A stretch of 64,000 bases of DNA from Opitutia bacterium (lineage in GTDB: Bacteria; Verrucomicrobiota; Verrucomicrobiia; Opitutales; Opitutaceae), in assembly GCA_016217595.1 (NCBI GenBank), contig JACRHS010000015.1:24650-88649 (forward strand). The letters run 5' to 3'. This document shows positions 10,697 through 18,574 of this stretch, piece by piece (positions within the stretch are counted from its first letter, which is position 1; each line of letters begins with the position of its first letter). A program made the position numbers and the translations under genes. Under the pieces are notes generated by a model. It worked only from the letters and a program-made list of their open reading frames with translations, did no database searches and was not told the origin of the DNA.

Positions 10697-11632
10697 CTAA
10701 AAACGCTTCAACTGGGGGAAGTACTTTTTGTCGTCCGCCGGCTTGAGCAGCGGCGGCAACGTCGACACCGGCTTCGGGCGGGGCGGTTCGGCGATTTCCG
10801 CGACCGGCGGGGCCACCGCAGGCGGCGGCTTCTGGAGCACGACCGGCGCGGGCAACGTCGCGGCGACTCCAGCCCGCGGCGCGAGCGCATTCGAGCTGGT
10901 TGGCAAGGACTTCAGGTAAGGGTTTTCGCGCGGACTGCGGTTCGCCGGATCCGGATTGGTCGCAACCGGCGGCATCACGCCCGGCCGCGCCAACTCCACC
11001 GGCGTGTCTGCCGCCGGCAAGCGCAGCGACAGCCGATCCGTTTCCTGCGAGGTGCCAATGCTCCCCTTCGCCGGTTTCACCAACAACGCGTAATCGTGCG
11101 GCGACAACCACGACGCCATATAACCGCGCATCGGATCGGGCGTCGCAGGCGTCGAGGTCGCAGCATCCAGCGGCGAGGCACTGCGCGTGTCGCGGCCGGC
11201 CGGATCTCTGCGCGACAACGATTGCTCCCGCGCGTCGCGCTCACCGGAATGCTCGGTCGAATCGTCGCCCCGGCGGCCGCTGCGACGCTCGTCGCGTTTC
11301 TCGGGGCGGCGCATGGCGTCGAGCAACCAATCGCGCTTGGCGCCGGACTTGGCGGCATCGTCGGGTTTGGCGGACGGTGCCGACGGCAGCGGCAGCGACT
11401 CCGTGGCGGGCATCGCGGGCACAGCGAGGTCGAGCTTGAGCTTGCCGTCAGCAGGCAAATCGCGGCGCTGACCGCGGACCGCCTCGAACTGGCGTTTGGC
11501 CTCGGCGATGGGATCGGGCGCCGCCGATGTAGTGGTGGCGGGCGGTGAATTTTCGGCGGCCGTTAGCGCCAGCACCGCCGCCGCCCAAAAGGCGACGCCC
11601 GCAGAGAAACGACGGTGAACGCGCGGCGGCAT
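10697..11632 (-). CDS. Secreted proline-rich hypothetical protein
   Basis: A 311-residue protein with a positively charged N-terminus and hydrophobic core (about residues 10-25, ending near LTAAEN), consistent with a signal peptide. The mature part is low complexity: a strongly charged Arg/Asp/Glu block at about 100-145 and a proline/alanine-rich second half. No catalytic motif or known domain is seen. It sits 9 bases after pilT and 45 bases before fabD on the same strand, so it is probably transcribed with both. A link with the type IV pilus is possible from position alone. Confidence 0.65.
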   Translation of the reverse strand: MPPRVHRRFSAGVAFWAAAVLALTAAENSPPATTTSAAPDPIAEAKRQFEAVRGQRRDLPADGKLKLDLAVPAMPATESLPLPSAPSAKPDDAAKSGAKRDWLLDAMRRPEKRDERRSGRRGDDSTEHSGERDAREQSLSRRDPAGRDTRSASPLDAATSTPATPDPMRGYMASWLSPHDYALLVKPAKGSIGTSQETDRLSLRLPAADTPVELARPGVMPPVATNPDPANRSPRENPYLKSLPTSSNALAPRAGVAATLPAPVVLQKPPPAVAPPVAEIAEPPRPKPVSTLPPLLKPADDKKYFPQLKRF

Positions 11633-11641
11633 CGTGGCCGG

Positions 11642-12730
11642 CTACGATTTGATGAAGATCCCCTTCAGGTTCATCTCAAGCTGCTGCGGATTGGGCGAGA
11701 AGCGGATGCCGTCCGCCTTGCTGATGAGCCCGGCCTTGATGAGGCGGTAGAGGTCCTTGTTGAAGGAGAAGCTGTTGGTGTCCACGCCGCTTTCGAGGAT
11801 TTGCTGAATCTTGTCGAAATGCCCTTCGAGGATGAGGTTTTTGACCGTGGCGTCGGCGTTGAGGATCTCGTTGGACGGCACGCGGCCGCTGCCTTCGAGC
11901 TTCGGGATGAGCTTCTGGCAGATGAATCCGCGGAGGGAGCCGGCGATCTGCCGCCGCGCCTGAATCTGCTGCTCGGGCGGAAAGAACTCGAAGAGGCGCG
12001 TGAGCGATTGCGCCACCGTGGCGGCGTGCATCGTCGAGAACACCAGGTGGCCCGTCTCGGCCGCGCTGATCGCGGTCTCGAACGTTTCCCGGTCGCGCAT
12101 TTCGCCGATGAGAATGATGTCGGGGTTCTGGCGCAGCACGGATTTGATCGCCAACTCGAAACTCGGCACGTCGAGCCCGATCTCGCGTTGCTGGAAGAGC
12201 GACTTGTCGTCGGAGAAGGTGTACTCGATAGGGTCCTCGATGGTGACGATGTGCTTGTCGAGATTGGTGTTAATCCAGTTGAGCATCGCGGCCATCGTGG
12301 AGCTTTTGCCCGAGCCGGTCGCGCCGCACACGAGGAGAATGCCGTCCTTGGCCTGGCAGAGTTTGAGCAACGGATCCGCGGTCAGACCCAGATCCTCGAA
12401 CGACGGCACGCGGCTTTTGATGTGACGGAAAACGAGGCTCACCAGCCCGCGCTGGTGGAAGGCGTTGACGCGAAAACGCCCCACGCCATCGGCCGAATAC
12501 GCGAAGTCCACCTGACCGTTATCCACCCAGAGCTGGCGAAAAACCCGCGGCACATGCTCGTCCACAAACGCCTCGCCCTCGGCCGGCGTGATGGGGTCCA
12601 TGTCCACCGGCTTGAGGCGGCCGGAGAGCCGGACGTAGCCGGGTTTGTTGGACTTGATTACGATGTCGCTGGCGCCGCTTTCAACCGCGAGCCGCAACAG
12701 ATCGTTGAAGATTTCAGTATGGGGAGTCAT
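11642..12730 (-). CDS. pilT: Type IV pilus twitching ATPase PilT
   Basis: Hexameric ATPase of the inner face of the membrane that powers pilus retraction. The 362-residue protein has an N-terminal PAS-like domain (1-~110), Walker A GATGSGKSS (136-144), the Asp box TIEDPIEY, Walker B IILIGEMRD and the His box HLVFSTMHAATVAQ. The C-terminal AIRNLIREGK-type helix of many PilT proteins appears only in divergent form (DATVKNLILEGHFDKIQQ), so PilU or another paralogue cannot be excluded. The gene is the first in a leftward cluster and is divergent from dapA with an 81-base gap that must hold both promoters. Confidence 0.9.
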   Translation of the reverse strand: MTPHTEIFNDLLRLAVESGASDIVIKSNKPGYVRLSGRLKPVDMDPITPAEGEAFVDEHVPRVFRQLWVDNGQVDFAYSADGVGRFRVNAFHQRGLVSLVFRHIKSRVPSFEDLGLTADPLLKLCQAKDGILLVCGATGSGKSSTMAAMLNWINTNLDKHIVTIEDPIEYTFSDDKSLFQQREIGLDVPSFELAIKSVLRQNPDIILIGEMRDRETFETAISAAETGHLVFSTMHAATVAQSLTRLFEFFPPEQQIQARRQIAGSLRGFICQKLIPKLEGSGRVPSNEILNADATVKNLILEGHFDKIQQILESGVDTNSFSFNKDLYRLIKAGLISKADGIRFSPNPQQLEMNLKGIFIKS

Positions 12731-12811
12731 GGCACGGTACAGTCAGAAAAACGTTGCGCCGGATGTAATCCCCCCTGCTTTCATCAGCAAGGCAACATTC
12801 CGCCCGCATCC

Positions 12812-13705
12812 ATGAAACTTCGTTCGCTCACCGGTACCATCTCGGCACTCGTCACGCCCTTTCGCAATCAGCAGGTCGATTATACCGACCTGAAGAAACT
12901 GGTCGATTTCCAGATCAAGGGCGGCATCGACGGCCTCGTGCCCGTGGGCACCACCGGCGAGTCCCCCACCCTCGATCATCACGAGCACATGGATGTGATC
13001 CGCGCCACCGTCGAGTACGCCCGCGGTTTCGTACCGGTCATCGCCGGCACCGGCTCCAACTCCACCCAGGAAGCGATCGAACTCACCAAGCTCTCCCACG
13101 AAGCCGGCGTCGACGCCATGCTCGTCGTCGCCCCGTATTACAACAAGCCGAGCCAGGAAGGCGTCTTCCGGTATTTCGCCACGCTCGCCGACACGACCGA
13201 CAAGCCCATCATCATCTACTCGATCCCCGGCCGTTGCGGCATCGAGGTCTCCGTGCCGGTGATCGAACGCCTCCGCGCCAAATATCCGCACGTCCGCACG
13301 GTCAAGGAAGCCGGCGGCAACGTCGACCGCGTCGACCAGTTGAAACAAGCCATGGGCTCTGACATCACCGTGCTCAGCGGCGACGATTCGCTCACGCTGC
13401 CTTTCATATCCGTCGGCGCGGAAGGCGTGATCAGCGTCGCCTCCAACCTTTTCGTGCGCGAGACCTGCCTGATGGTCCGCCTCGCCCGCAACGGCGACTT
13501 AACCAAAGCCAGCAAGATTCACCGCCAGCTTTATCCGATCTTCAAGGCCCTGTTCATCGAACCGAATCCCGTGCCGATCAAGACCGCGCTCGCCCGCGCC
13601 GGCGTCATCGCCAGCGCCGAGGTCCGTCCGCCGCTCTGCGAGATGACCGCCGCCAACTGCGCCATTCTGGAAGCCGCGCTCGCGGCGATCGACCGGAAAA
13701 AATAA
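12812..13705 (+). CDS. dapA: 4-hydroxy-tetrahydrodipicolinate synthase
   Basis: Condenses aspartate semialdehyde and pyruvate in the lysine/diaminopimelate pathway. At 297 residues it has the standard length. The Schiff-base lysine is Lys165 (TVKEAGGN), and the active-site tyrosine is Tyr136 (YSIPGR), with Tyr109/110 (APYYNKP) for the partner subunit. GTTGE (46-50) binds pyruvate and Arg141 lies at the site entrance. A longer frame runs in from far upstream, but that region is antisense to pilT; the ATG at 12812 gives the conserved N-terminus. dapB follows 22 bases downstream, so the two form an operon. Confidence 0.97.
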   Translation: MKLRSLTGTISALVTPFRNQQVDYTDLKKLVDFQIKGGIDGLVPVGTTGESPTLDHHEHMDVIRATVEYARGFVPVIAGTGSNSTQEAIELTKLSHEAGVDAMLVVAPYYNKPSQEGVFRYFATLADTTDKPIIIYSIPGRCGIEVSVPVIERLRAKYPHVRTVKEAGGNVDRVDQLKQAMGSDITVLSGDDSLTLPFISVGAEGVISVASNLFVRETCLMVRLARNGDLTKASKIHRQLYPIFKALFIEPNPVPIKTALARAGVIASAEVRPPLCEMTAANCAILEAALAAIDRKK

Positions 13706-13727
13706 GCCCGCCCCGTCCGATCCTTCC

Positions 13728-14459
13728 ATGTCCCTCTCCATTCTTCTCAACGGCGCCAAGGGGCGCATGGGTCACGCGATTGCCGCCGCCGCCGCCGAGG
13801 CTGGTCTCGTCATCTGCGCCGCCACGGATGTCGGTGACAATCCCGCTGCGAGCATCGCGCGCTGCGATGCCGTGATCGATTTCAGTTTCCACGCCGCCAC
13901 GCGCCCGATGCTGGAGCTGGCCGTCGCGCACCGGAAGCCGATCGTGATCGGCACCACCGGTCACAGCCCCGCGGATAAGGCGGAGCTCTTGAAACTCGCC
14001 GCGCAAGTGCCCTGCGTCTGGGCGGGCAACTACTCGGTGGGCGTCAACCTCCTCTTCGCCCTCACCCGCCGCGCCGCCCAGGTGCTCGGCAGCGATTACG
14101 ACGCCGAGGTCGTGGAGATGCACCATCGTTTCAAAAAAGACGCTCCCAGCGGCACCGCCGAGCGCCTGCTCGAGATCATCCTCGCCGAACGCAAACTCGA
14201 ACGCTCCGCGCTCCGCCACGGCCGTCAGGGCATCACCGGCGAACGCACGCCGACGGAAGTCGGCATCCATGCGTTGCGCGGCGGCGACGTGATTGGCGAC
14301 CACACGGTGATGTTTGCCGCGCTCGGCGAACGCGTGGAGCTCACCCACAAGGCCAGCGACCGCGGCATCTTCGCGCGCGGCGCCCTGCGGGCCGCCCAGT
14401 GGGTCGTCAGCCAGCCGCCCGGCGTGTACGACATGCAGGACGTGCTCGGGCTGAAGTGA
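13728..14459 (+). CDS. dapB: 4-hydroxy-tetrahydrodipicolinate reductase
   Basis: NAD(P)H-dependent enzyme that acts directly after DapA in lysine/diaminopimelate synthesis. The nucleotide-binding loop is NGAKGRMG (8-15). The active-site segment EMHHRFKKDAPSGTA (130-144) carries the catalytic His132/His133 and the lysine of the KKDAPSGT signature. At 243 residues it is a little short of the E. coli enzyme (273), with the central and C-terminal parts complete. It lies 22 bases after dapA. Confidence 0.96.
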   Translation: MSLSILLNGAKGRMGHAIAAAAAEAGLVICAATDVGDNPAASIARCDAVIDFSFHAATRPMLELAVAHRKPIVIGTTGHSPADKAELLKLAAQVPCVWAGNYSVGVNLLFALTRRAAQVLGSDYDAEVVEMHHRFKKDAPSGTAERLLEIILAERKLERSALRHGRQGITGERTPTEVGIHALRGGDVIGDHTVMFAALGERVELTHKASDRGIFARGALRAAQWVVSQPPGVYDMQDVLGLK

Positions 14460-14550
14460 CAGTCCGGGCGTAGTTTTACGTGAGATTTAAGCATTGGCGC
14501 AGGTGCATCTGCTGCCAAGATGCCGCCATTGCTTTTGCCTCAATGTTATC

Positions 14551-15156
14551 ATGACCCCGCGCTCCCTCACGTTCTCGGAATATAAGACTCTTGTCGAACA
14601 GTCCCCCATTCTGATTTGGCGGGCCGACCTGACGATGGGCTGCGACTATTTTAACGAGCGCTGGCTCGCCTTCACCGGGCGCACCATGGAACAGGAATTT
14701 GGCAACGGCTGGGCGGTGGGTGTCCATGCCGACGATCTCGACCGCTGCCTCCAGATTTACACCGACTCCTTTGCCGCCCGCAAAGTTTTCACGATGGAGT
14801 ACCGCCTACGCCGACACGACGGAGCGTTCCGTTGGATCAGCGACCACGGCGAACCCTTCTACGACGAAAAGGGCCAGTTTGCCGGTTACATCGGCAGCTG
14901 CGTCGATGTGACCGAGCGGGTTGAGGCGCAGGACGCCTTGGTGGCCGCGCACGAAGCCGAGGTGAAAACCTTGCATGGCCTGCTCCCCATCTGCTCCGCG
15001 TGCAAAAAAATCCGCGACAAACAGGGGCGGTGGACCCAGATCGAGACCTACATCAAGCAACGCTCGGAGGCGGATTTCACCCATGGCATCTGCCCCGACT
15101 GCGCCAAGGTCTACTACCCCGATGCCGATCTGACCGGGCACGACACCGGCCGGTAA
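14551..15156 (+). CDS. PAS-domain protein with four-cysteine tail
   Basis: A 201-residue soluble protein with one PAS/PAC domain (about residues 10-125: the PAS start EYKTLVEQSPILIWRADL, the PAC end GYIGSCVDVTER), a short coiled helix, and a C-terminal tail with C148-x2-C151 and C181-x2-C184. The tail reads LLPICSACKKIRD ... HGICPDCAKVYYP. This tail is often found after PAS or response-regulator modules in environmental bacteria and may bind zinc. No kinase, cyclase or DNA-binding domain follows, so its output must come from partners. The frame is open from 14494, but MTPRSLTFSEYK at 14551 gives the natural PAS start. It sits between dapB and ruvA without obvious link to either. Confidence 0.75.
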   Translation: MTPRSLTFSEYKTLVEQSPILIWRADLTMGCDYFNERWLAFTGRTMEQEFGNGWAVGVHADDLDRCLQIYTDSFAARKVFTMEYRLRRHDGAFRWISDHGEPFYDEKGQFAGYIGSCVDVTERVEAQDALVAAHEAEVKTLHGLLPICSACKKIRDKQGRWTQIETYIKQRSEADFTHGICPDCAKVYYPDADLTGHDTGR

Positions 15157-15241
15157 CGGGTCCACGCGTTCCCCGGCACGGACCGCCGGGAGCGCGCGAA
15201 ATCTCCTTGCCCCGGCCCGCCAGTCCGGCGGCTATTGCGCC

Positions 15242-15853
15242 ATGATCGTCTCGCTGCAAGGCACGCTCGTCTCCGCCACCCCGTTGCACGCCATCATCGA
15301 AACCGGCGGCCTCGGCTACGAGGTGCACATTCCGGTGACCACCGCGGAAAAGCTGCCCGCCGCCGGCGCGCAGGTGAAGTTGCACACCCACGCCGTGTAC
15401 CGCGAAGACGCGCAGACGCTCTACGGTTTCGCCACCATCGCCGAGCGCGATTTCTTCCGCCTGCTCATCGAGAACGTCACCGGCATCGGCCCGAAAAGCG
15501 CGCTCACCATCATGAGCAAACTGTCGTTGCCGCTGCTCGAAGGCGCGATCCGCTCCGGCGATATCGCCACGCTCGCGAAATGCCCCGGCATCGGCAAAAA
15601 AACCGCCGAGCGCCTCGTGGTGGAGTTGAAAAACAAGGTCGGCGGCGTGGGCCTGTCCGGCGCCATCGACGCCGGCACCGGTGGCGCCGAGTCGTCCGGC
15701 AGCACCGGCGATACGCGCCAACGCGACGCCGTGGCCGCCCTGATGGCGCTCGGTTACAAAGCCGCCGACGCCGATCAGGCGATCCGCCGCGCCGCCCTTG
15801 CGCTCGGCGCCACCGCGACCACCGAGCAGTTGATCAAAAAAGCGCTGAGCTGA
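15242..15853 (+). CDS. ruvA: Holliday junction branch migration protein RuvA
   Basis: DNA-binding partner of the RuvB motor; tetramers of RuvA clamp four-way junctions during recombination repair. The 203-residue protein has the N-terminal OB-fold (MIVSLQGTLVSATPLHAII), two helix-hairpin-helix motifs in the middle (VTGIGPKSALTIM, CPGIGKKTAERLV), a linker of glycine/serine/alanine, and the C-terminal RuvB-contacting helices (DAVAALMALGYKAADADQAI). The last ~50 bases of the gene are repeated 2.6 kb downstream at 18383. No ruvB or ruvC lies in the window. Confidence 0.96.
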   Translation: MIVSLQGTLVSATPLHAIIETGGLGYEVHIPVTTAEKLPAAGAQVKLHTHAVYREDAQTLYGFATIAERDFFRLLIENVTGIGPKSALTIMSKLSLPLLEGAIRSGDIATLAKCPGIGKKTAERLVVELKNKVGGVGLSGAIDAGTGGAESSGSTGDTRQRDAVAALMALGYKAADADQAIRRAALALGATATTEQLIKKALS

Positions 15854-15854
15854 G
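15805..15854 (+). repeat. Direct repeat copy 1 (end of ruvA)
   Basis: The last 50 bases of ruvA, from CGGCGCCACC to the stop codon and one base beyond, match 18383-18431 except for one A in a homopolymer (six A's here, five there). This copy is the functional 3' end of ruvA. Together the two copies bracket the YhfC-like and sigma-factor genes. Confidence 0.85.
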
Positions 15855-15912
15855 GCGGTCTTCGCCCTCCATTGGCGTCGAAACTTCGCCCGCAGCAACG
15901 TCCGCAAGCCTC

Positions 15913-16653
15913 TCAAACCGCGGCGGCGGCCGACGTCTTTGCACAGGGCTGATTCAGCACTCGGTAGAGGCGAACGAAGAGGCAGGCATACCCGATGATG
16001 ATGATCGCGATCCACGCCTTGGGCGCCAGCCAGTGCTGCGACAGCCGATGGAGATTGAAACCGACCATGTCGTGCAGGAAGTGCCAGCTCATGGCGACGA
16101 AGAGCCAGCGAATCTGCGAACGGACGAAGCAGAGCATCACCACCCCGGAGAAGCAGGCGTGCATGAACAAACCGACGGTGAGGCGCTCGCCGGCATTATA
16201 CATTTTTGCGCCGGCTCCGAGCGCCAGCGCGGCTTTGCACTGTTTCAAGACCGCAGGATCCGAGATTGCGGCGGGCAGGTATTTCACGACCGCGTAGATC
16301 AGGGCCAAGGTGAGCCCGACGATCACCGTTTCCATGCCATGATGGCCGAGCGCATACATCGTGCTCGCACGCCCGTTGCGGTTGCCCTGGAACGCGCCGC
16401 ACCGGCGGAAGATGACGTAGCGCGCCGACTCTTCGCAAAAGCCGGCTGAGAGGGACACGAACAAAGCATAGAGAAACGATCCCTCGGCGAGGCCGAAGCC
16501 CTTGGTCGCGATGGCGGCCAGGATCGTCATGACAACCCAAGCGACAAAGAAAGCGCCGAATCCGAGCAGGAAAACGGTGAAGCGTTGCCGGAGAATTTTC
16601 GCACCGGCGAGTCCGAGCAGCAGCGGGCCGAGAAAGTAAACCAGATAGTCCAT
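15913..16653 (-). CDS. YhfC-family intramembrane protease-like protein
   Basis: A 246-residue polytopic membrane protein with about seven hydrophobic segments. It carries FCEESARYVIFRR (Glu74-Glu75), then ALGHHGMETV (His104-His105, Glu108) and, later, SWHFLHDMVGF. This Glu-Glu / His / His pattern is that of the YhfC (DUF2324) group, related to CPBP-type membrane metalloproteases, so a membrane protease role is plausible. The start at 16653 gives a membrane segment directly. It follows the sigma-factor/membrane fusion by 24 bases in the same direction, so the pair are probably co-transcribed and co-functional. Confidence 0.75.
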   Translation of the reverse strand: MDYLVYFLGPLLLGLAGAKILRQRFTVFLLGFGAFFVAWVVMTILAAIATKGFGLAEGSFLYALFVSLSAGFCEESARYVIFRRCGAFQGNRNGRASTMYALGHHGMETVIVGLTLALIYAVVKYLPAAISDPAVLKQCKAALALGAGAKMYNAGERLTVGLFMHACFSGVVMLCFVRSQIRWLFVAMSWHFLHDMVGFNLHRLSQHWLAPKAWIAIIIIGYACLFVRLYRVLNQPCAKTSAAAAV

Positions 16654-16677
16654 GGTGGGAACGTGGCGCGGTCGCCA

Positions 16678-18334
16678 TCAGGGGGTGGGCGGCGTTCCAC
16701 GCGGTCGCGTTTGGCGCAGCCATCGAGCGCGGAAGCAATGGCCGGCGACGAGCGCTAGCGCCGGCAACCAGACGAGGCTGAACAGCGCTTTGCCCGCCCG
16801 GCTGCGCAGGTCGAGCCAGGGGTGCTCGGCGAAGAACAATTGCGCGGCCGCATCGTTGGCATGCCGTGCTGCGGCGTGGACGCCGCAGGCGAATTCGCGC
16901 GCGATGGCATATCTGCCCTCGGCGGCCAGCCACCCGAAGGAGAAAGCGCCGGTGGCGACGAAACCCACCGCGACGCCTCCCATGGCAAAGGCGCCGATCG
17001 CCAGCCCGCCCCACGCCAGAAAGCCCAGGCTCACAGCCCCGATCGAGACGAGGCCGGCAGAGAGTCCGCCGACACTCACCGCGCCGACCGCCACGCCGCC
17101 GTAAGCAAACAACACCCCCAAAAGCGTAGTTGCCGATCGCGATCCAGCCCAGCGCCGGCCGCACGGCTTCGTTACGCCGTGGAAAAAGGCTGACGTGAAC
17201 CAAGGGCAGCCCGAGCAGCGTCCAGCGGCTGCGGTATTCCTTGGGCCACCCCAAGAGGTCTCCGGGCATCTGCGTTGACGTCCCGGGGTGAAGCTCGCGC
17301 CGCAACTGCTGCTGCGTGCGCTGCAGTCGTAGCGCGAGAATCACCACGCAGACAACATCGGCCACCAACAGCGCAAGCCACAGGAACATGACCTCCGGGC
17401 TTAATCCGCCGTGCGCTTTGGCCATGAGGCTTAACGGAATGCTGGCAATCGTGAACAGCACGGTCCCTGCGGCTACCAGGAGGAAATACCGTTTCACCAG
17501 CGCTCGTTCCCGCGGGGTCCGCGCGTCAGCCAGCGAAGCACGCACGCCGATCCAAGCCGCGAGGAGGCAGAGCAGCGGACCGATCGCGACATTGAGTGCC
17601 AGAAGAAATTTTCCGCCCAAGGTGGCGGCGCCGGTCTTCATCGCGACGCCGCCCGCGCCGCCTGCGGTCGCCATGCCTGACGCCGCAAATAACGGCAGCG
17701 CGCCCATCACACTGAGCGTGAATGCCGGGCCGGGAGCGGTCTGCTCCAACGAGCCTTCGACAAACGCGACGACCTGCGCGTGCAGTAGTTTGCGCCCGCG
17801 CGAGAGCCGCTGCTTGACCGCATCCTCGCTCAATTCGAGGTCGCGCGCAACCCGCTCAATCGAACGATGCTCGCGATAGAAAAGAATCAATGGCTCCCGA
17901 TACGTTTCCGGCACGCGCTCCAGGGCCTGCCATAGAATCGCCTGATGCTCGCGCGCAATGACCGCGTCGGAAGGCCCTGGTCCGACCGCCGGCATGTTGG
18001 CGGCGAGTTCGAGTTCCCCCGCGCCATGGGTCAGATCGCGCTTGAGGCAGCGGCGCCGATTGTTGCTCAGGTTACGCGCGATGCCGCAAAGCCAGGATCG
18101 TAACTTCGCCGGCTCCCGGAGATCGCGCAAGTGCTGCCATGCCCTGACGAACGTCTCCTGGGCAAGATCCTCGCTGCGGGCGACGTCGCCCGTCGCGTTA
18201 TAGGCGAGCGAGCAAACCAGCGTTTGATACCGGGCCACGATCGCGCCAAACGCAGTCCGGTCGCCTGCCGCGCTGCGGCCCACCAATTCCGCATCGGTCA
18301 CTTCATCTGGCACCATCGTAGCGTTGGTTTGCAT
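16678..18334 (-). pseudogene. Sigma-70 family (ECF-like) factor fused to a membrane domain, frameshifted
   Basis: The N-terminal part is an RNA polymerase sigma factor: region 2 at about residues 27-96 (SEDLAQETFVRAWQHL, LRSWLCGIARN) and region 4 at about 132-190 (VPETYREPLILFY, LELSEDAVKQRLSRGRKLL). Hydrophobic segments follow from about 205 to 340, then a run of hydrophobic pentads ending in Gly. The reading frame breaks at a run of five C's on the + strand (17115-17119). Reading on in the next frame, with one base fewer, restores the pentads and a final membrane segment to the stop at 16678. Without the shift, the frame runs into arginine-rich nonsense ending at 16196 inside the next gene. 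The start at 18334 has an AGGAG site; a longer frame to 18415 uses only antisense of the ruvA-derived repeat. The break could be a real mutation, phase variation or a sequencing error. Confidence 0.75.
16933..17161 (-). repeat. Hydrophobic glycine-pentad protein repeat
   Basis: Across the frameshift point, 15 five-residue units follow the pattern x-[hydrophobic]-[A/S]-[hydrophobic]-G. Examples are WIAIG, NYAFG, GVAVG, AVSVG, LVSIG, AVSLG, FLAWG, GLAIG, AFAMG and AFSFG. Position 3 is Ala or Ser in every unit. One extra residue falls between units 3 and 4, at the frameshift site. Confidence 0.75.
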
Positions 18335-18382
18335 GTTATCTCCTATGTGGTCAATCCGCCCGCACAGGTGACAAATGGAAAC

Positions 18383-18431
18383 CGGCGCCACCGCGACCAC
18401 CGAGCAGTTGATCAAAAAGCGCTGAGCTGAG
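18383..18431 (+). repeat. Direct repeat copy 2 (ruvA tail, displaced)
   Basis: A 49-base copy of the ruvA 3' end, lying in the gap between the leftward sigma-factor gene (start 18334) and the rightward glycosyltransferase (start 18575). It differs from copy 1 by one missing A. It is not part of any gene here. Confidence 0.85.
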
Positions 18432-18574
18432 CTGCTCCCGCGGAGTGGTTAAAAATCCCGCTTTGCGGCCTTGTCCCGCCGCGGAGGTCACGCATAGTAA
18501 GCGCACCCCCGGTTTCACCGTAGCTAGTTACCTGCGATGGCCGGGGTTGCTTCTAAACTTCATCTTCCCTGCCC

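Noticed and set aside
16196..17120. Unshifted continuation of the sigma-factor frame
   Set aside because: After the C5 run this frame turns arginine-rich and runs into the YhfC-like gene in another frame. The pentad pattern continues in the other frame, so this part is not taken as coding.
18335..18415. Upstream extension of the sigma-factor gene
   Set aside because: The extra residues would be encoded by the antisense of the displaced ruvA tail. The ATG at 18334 has an AGGAG site at the right distance.
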